In this document: positions 59,542 to 64,000 of the stretch, in pieces
Position numbering within the stretch: position 1 is the stretch's first letter
Layout of the letters: every line of letters starts with the position of its first letter
NCBI GenBank assembly: GCA_027422505.1
Contig: JAPQWV010000357.1
Location: forward strand, 62,001 to 126,000
Reading direction: 5' to 3'
DNA: 64,000 nucleotides
DNA from: Craterostigma plantagineum
Taxonomy: Eukaryota > Streptophyta > Magnoliopsida > Lamiales > Linderniaceae
Notes under the pieces: generated by a model
Databases searched by the model: none
Told to the model about the DNA's origin: nothing
Seen by the model: the letters and a program-made list of their open reading frames with translations, nothing else
Translations under genes and position numbers: made by a program

Positions 59542-60835
59542 CCCGCTAAAGATAAAGCGTATTGCTTTCCATGTTTTATCTTTCACAAGTCATCAGGATG
59601 TTCAAATCAAACTGCTTTTATTGTTGATGGGTTTGATAAGTTAAAAAAGGAAAAGCTTGTGCTTTTCTGATCCACATAGGAAAGGACAATGTTTCTTCAC
59701 GGCATCGTAATGCCGAAAAGGCGTGCGAGGATTTGATGAACCAACAGAACATATATCAAGGAGGTTTGACAATCTATACGCTCAACAAATTGCACTTAAT
59801 CGTCTTCGATTAAAGACGCGTATTGATGTTGTACTATTTCGTGCACTTCAAGGAATTCCATTTACAGGTCATGACGAGCGATCTTGCTCATCTAATCGTG
59901 GTAATTTTCTTGAACATTTGGATCTCATAAGTGGGTACAATGACGAACTTGCGAAGGCGATTGAGAAAGCTCGAAAAAATGCCAAGTATATGAGTCACGA
60001 TATTCAAAGAAAATGCTTCATGTGATTTCGATGGGAGTGAAGAATGCAATTCGTGAATAAATTGGAGTCACGGAGTATTATATAATTGCAGAGAAGCCCG
60101 CGAGGAGTCAAAAAGAGTGCAAATGTCTCTTGTGCTAAGGTTTGTCCAAATGAATTTATTCAAGAATGTTTTTTTTGGACTTTTTCAGGTCTCTGATACA
60201 ACGACTCTGACATTAAAAGGTGTGATCTATTCTGCTTTATCTCATTATAACTTGGACGTTCAAAATATTAGAGGTCAGGGTTACGATGGTGCTAGTAACA
60301 TGAGGGCTGAGTTCAGAGATTGCAAGCTTTAATTTCGAAAGATTGCAAAAGTTCTTACTATGTTCAATTCTTTGCCCATCGGTTGCAATTGGCTTTAGTT
60401 TCGGCATCGAAACATGTGATACCTATTCATCTATTTTTTGACAAATTAACTAATATAGTTAATCTTGTTGATTCTTCATGTAAGCGTAACGATGAATTAC
60501 AGCGTGCTCACGCAGATGATATTGCAGATTTGATTGCTATTGGTGAACTATAGACGGGGAGCGGACTTAATCTGTTGGTACTTTACAACGAGCAACCGAT
60601 ACCCGTTGGAGTTCCCATTTGAGATCTTTGACCGGGTTAATTAAGATGTTTAGCGTAACGTGTACAGTATTGCTTAAGGTTATGATGGATGACGGACTTG
60701 ATTCTCAACGAGCAGAGGCTACATCTGTTTATGATGAGATTACAACGTCCGATTTTGTATTTATCTTACATTTTATGAAAGATATTGTGGGAATTGCAGA
60801 TGTCCTTTGTCAAGCTCTACAAAGCAAGTCTCAGT
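59542..60835 (+). pseudogene. hAT-type transposase remnant (TTF zinc finger, DUF4371)
   Basis: Begins with a TTF-type zinc-finger piece (KAYCFPCF at about 59555), then, across frames, the N-terminal helical region, FTGHDERSCSSNRGNFLEHL (59860), SHDIQRKCF (59995), an RNase H-like core with LTLKGVIYSALSHYNLDVQN and IRGQGYDGASNM (60205-60300), YYVQFFAHRLQLALVSASKH (60355), and FVFILHFMKDIVGIADVLCQ (60760). These match the order of plant hAT transposases of the DUF4371 / zinc finger MYM-type 1-like class. At least six frame breaks. The C-terminal dimerisation domain is missing because N4 starts at about 60836. No terminal inverted repeats were found. Confidence 0.82.
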
Positions 60836-63749
60836 GATTCTCCTTAGTTTCTTTCGAAGAATAGGGAGGGTTCCATCGCAGAACTTATGAATCTCTAAAG
60901 TTCTCATCATTCTCTTCTCTCCCCTGTAATTCAAGTAGATCACCGAAGGATCTTCCCCTACAAAGATATGGCCTTCTCCATAGCTGTCTGACTCGGGGAC
61001 TTCAAAGGAATGCTTCGTGAGATTCACCTTCTTCATGTTGCTCTCAAGTGCAATTTGGAGGTCATGTGTTGCGTTAAATTTTACTTGGCGTAGTATGAAA
61101 CTTTTCAACGAAGCATAACCCATCTTTGATTCTAGAGTTCTAAGTACCCCAAGCGTCCTGTAGTCACCTATCATATGATCAATATCTTCACCTCTGAGAT
61201 ATGATAGGTCGCCTTCATTTAGTTCTTCGACTGACTCATCTTCTCGCCGTATCAAGTAGATAGGAAATTATATGTCCCCATATCGCTCCTTACGAACTGT
61301 CAGAACTTCTCTGATTCTGTGTCGTTTTGCCTCTTCTTTTCGTTGATCTTCAATGTCCCCTCCTCTTCCTCTGAACATTAGTGTTCGACGGAGAGAGAGT
61401 AGGTACTGAACGGCTTTTTTGTCGTGAGTGATAAGTTAGGTCTCTGGGGTCAAGTTCGTCTATCTTTAAGATTTTATCCTCCCTCCTCCAGATTTTCCTT
61501 CGTATTTCTTTTTGATATGGAGCAGTCACCTTAATTTTTCCATGGGAGTTTCAGCTCTTCTATTCCTTTGTAGTTATCTGGAGGGCAATCCTCGTCGACG
61601 ACTGTGTGTTGGAGAAGCTCGGGAAGTTCTGGTATCTCGGCTTCGTAGTCTTCACCTTCATTAAGCTCCTCTTCTTCAATTCGGACCAGACTAATGCTTG
61701 CCTTCGAAAGGAAGTATCTAACATTGTCCATTAAGTTTCTGTCCATAATTGGATTCTTCGGATGAGTCTTCCATTCTTCGCCATAGCTGTACTTTGCCAC
61801 TACATCATGTGGGTTGTACAATTGTTTGGCTGGCATGGTTGGATTGTCGGTAGTTGTGGTTGTTTGGACTAACTGGTTGGAGGTCCTCAAAGAGCCAGAC
61901 TCGGCTTTGCCAAGGGAAGTTGTCTGGTTCGGCCTTGGCGAGGCTCGTCTAACTTCGGAGGATCTTGGTGGTGGTGGATGGGGTGATTGAGAGCCAACAA
62001 TCCGAGCTCCGCATTCTTGTGCTCGTACACGGCTACCTGCTGCTGTGGTTCTTTGCTGCTTCTCCCCCTCAGGACGATCCTGGTCTTCAGGATCGTCATG
62101 ACGACGTTTCCTGCTGGGGCCTTCTTGACGTCAGGTATCCGGTGGACATATAACCCCACCCGCAATCAGCTTTCAGTACAGTTCTTCTTCTTCTGGAGTT
62201 CGCTGATTGTCGAGTTGAAGGAGTCGAGAAATTCCTATGTCGAGGAGCTGGAGTAAAGGGATGTTATATGAGTCGGTTTGACTGGGCGGTCGTGGTGGTA
62301 AAGAAAGGACGCGAGGTTGTGACGGCGGTTGTTCCACCATGGGGGCCTTCCCTTTGTCGGTTAAAGTGGATTGGATGGCATCCACAATGAGTCCTCGAAC
62401 TCGTGGTAGGGTGACGTTTTGAGGAACTCAAAAAGACGATTCTCCAGGTAGGCCGTCGTCACACCTTGAGGAGTTGCTGAAGTTGCTCCGGCGCCACTAG
62501 GGTTAGCCGTTAATACACGTTCAGAACTAGATTCTGTACGGTGGCCCTCGTCAACTGAAGTCGGTTGGACTTCTATCCTTGGATCTTCAGACTTCTCCTC
62601 GCGACACATCTTGTGAAGATGGTGCTCGGGTCGTTACGGCCACATCAAGGAGATGGACTTGTGTGGAGCGTTCACTGGGGCCACTTCTCATTGGCACACG
62701 TTCAGAAGTGGGTTCTGTACGTTGGCTCTCAGATGGTGAGCAGCTGACGTCATCACCATCCGTGAGGCTTCCGTCCAATCCTCGAAGGGCCTCAATCGTG
62801 CGCTCTTCTATGAACGTTAAGGCCTAAATGACAGGCTGGGGCTCGGGCTGTGTCGTGGGAATAGAAACATTTGCTGGTGGAGTGGACACAGGAGCCGAGG
62901 TGTCTGTGATTTGGGAGGGTTCTGAGGATTTTGAGAGACTTGCCTATTGGGAGGCAAGCGAATGGTCAGGTTTGGGTTGTGTTTGCACCGTTGGGTCGGG
63001 TTCGGCGTCTTCTATCCTAGGGGGTGACCCAACCTTTTCTGACTGGGGGGCTTGTGATGTGGTGATCTCGGGAACGACTATTTGTGGTTGTTCAAGCCAC
63101 TCAGCTTGTTTTCGTTCCTCACTTGGCTGTTCAGGAATAATTTGTTGAGGTGTAGGCTGTGGTTGTTGAGGGATTGTCAATGTTTCGGTGATATCTCTCT
63201 GGTCGTCGGTCTCTCTCTCACTCTCACTAACCCCTGGGTTACTCTGGGGGTTCTCCTGAGTCATGGGGTTAAATACATTATTTTTTTGGCAGTATGCTTC
63301 CACTTCGTTAGGGTTGGCCAAGGCTAATAAATCGCGCGGAATTGGCATGGCTATGCGCGAGTACTTCTTGCCTGTCTTCCCCTTTTGAAGATATCGTAGC
63401 TTCGGTGGGGTGAAGTTCTGCTCTGCAGGTCGTCTGGGTATCTATGCCTTTATTGTCATGAATTGATGAATCATTAACGAGAACCATCGAAGTACGACAA
63501 GTTCTGTGGCTTTTTCGACTTCGTTCGCTGGTGCAGTTGATCGTCTAGATCCGAGGTGATGAGCTTTGCGAAGTCGTAATTCTTCCTGAACACAATCATG
63601 TGGAAGATGCGAAGAATTGTTAGATTGCATCTGTCCCAGCCTGAGTGCTTTGGAGAGAAGCACTTATTGACGAATGCCAAGAGTGTTCGCCAGGGATGGG
63701 GTATCGTGGACTGCTGAAAATGGGATACGAATTCGATTTGAGTGTAGTA
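60836..63749 (-). pseudogene. 3' extra ORF, divergent copy (N4)
   Basis: Minus-strand homologue of the P1 extra ORF, more diverged. From right to left: STIPHPWRTLLAFVNKCFSP, GWDRCNLTILRIFHMIVFRK and NYDFAKLI (63720-63530); IAMPIPRDLLALANPNEVEA (63360-63290); a Pro/Gln-rich linker (63250-62400); a helical segment (62280-62200); an MTILKTRIVLRGRS region (62100) equivalent to P1 near 7880; MPAKQLYNPHDVVAKYSYGE (61830); YFLSKASISLVRIEEEELNE (61710); DLQIALESNMKKVNLT (61060); and RTLEIHKFCDGTL (60895). All blocks sit in the same order as P1, in changing frames. The N-terminus is cut at 63750 by an LTR, the C-terminus at 60836 by hAT sequence. No gag or pol of its own element is visible. Confidence 0.72.
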
Positions 63750-64000
63750 TGTAACGACCCATCCCATACCGGGTGTAACTGTAGCATCGGTCCCTACCGG
63801 GACCTGTGGGGTTGGGCCCACCACACTCCAACTGATAGACTGGCCCGACTGTACCACCATTTAACCTTTCAGCGTGCTTCGTCTTTGCTCACACGCACCC
63901 TGGTTAAACTTCCCAGGGGGTCACCCATCCCAAGATTGCTTCAAGTCAAGCCGCTTAACTTTGAAGTTCTTTCGGATGGACTACCGAAAAGGTAGGTCAA
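63750..64000 (+). repeat. LTR-like terminus containing a 5S rRNA-like block
   Basis: Starts TGTAACGACCCATCCC at the break in N4 and runs off the right edge. On the other strand it would be an LTR end in TTACA. It contains palindromic patches (GGTCCCTACCGGGACC near 63791) and the 5S-like block. Element type cannot be settled within the window; strand is given by the TG start. Confidence 0.5.
63908..63970 (-). other. 5S rRNA-derived sequence
   Basis: The minus strand contains AAGTTAAGCGGCTTGA and then TGGGATGGGTGACCCCCTGG, in the order and spacing of the A box and C box (internal RNA polymerase III promoter) of plant 5S rRNA, flanked by AGAACTTC and GGGAAGT as in 5S. The intermediate region is diverged. 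It is too degenerate and truncated to be a functional 5S gene. Cassandra-type elements are known to carry 5S-derived sequence in their LTRs, a precedent. Confidence 0.65.

Overview
The window is plant nuclear DNA made almost entirely of transposable elements. The tRNA-iMet primer-binding sites, the Ty1/copia order (gag, protease, integrase, RT, RNase H), the Ty3/gypsy element with a chromodomain-like tail and the hAT remnant all point to a flowering plant. The large copia gag with a coiled-coil tail, and an extra ORF between pol and the 3' LTR, resemble SIRE/Maximus-lineage elements of asterid dicots (inference; no species call). I see no intact host gene, tRNA or organelle segment. Almost every ORF is broken by single-base indels or stops, so coding features are given as pseudogenes.

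Layout. 1-2012: 5' end of a minus-strand SIRE-like copia (N1). 2013-9768: 3' half of a plus-strand copy (P1) with pol end, a 3.2 kb non-coding spacer, the 3' extra ORF, a polypurine tract and the 3' LTR. 9769-10875: unassigned. 10876-14008: 5' part of a different copia (C). 14009-17611: 3' part of a minus copy (N2). 17612-21139: plus pol fragment (P2). 21140-26383: internally deleted plus copy (P3). 26384-35089: plus copy (P4) with gag, protease, part of integrase, then the 3' ORF. 35090-36027: gypsy-type LTR-like segment. 36028-58441: long minus copy (N3) holding a 1.4 kb tandem duplication. N3 is split at the start of RT by a complete Ty3/gypsy element, G1 (42317-52013), with 2.5 kb LTRs and a 5-bp target duplication. 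58442-59541: 5' end of another minus copia (N5). 59542-60835: hAT transposase remnant. 60836-63749: a divergent minus copy of the 3' ORF (N4). 63750-64000: an LTR-like end containing a 5S rRNA-like block.

Relationships. Insertion order is partly readable: N1 lies in P1, P3 in P2, P4 in P3, G1 in N3, and N3 in or against N5. Copies share LTRs of about 350 bp (TGTAG...CTAACA), a roughly 1.05 kb leader and the long 3' spacer. Leader and spacer are both full of a degenerate motif centred on CGATCG.

The points most worth a second look are these: the 3' ORF present in four copies, with a splice-acceptor-like sequence directly before its ATG in P1; a gag/pol boundary where two copies share a stop codon and a +1 frame offset; the palindromic-motif non-coding blocks in three element families; and the 5S-like block at the right edge.
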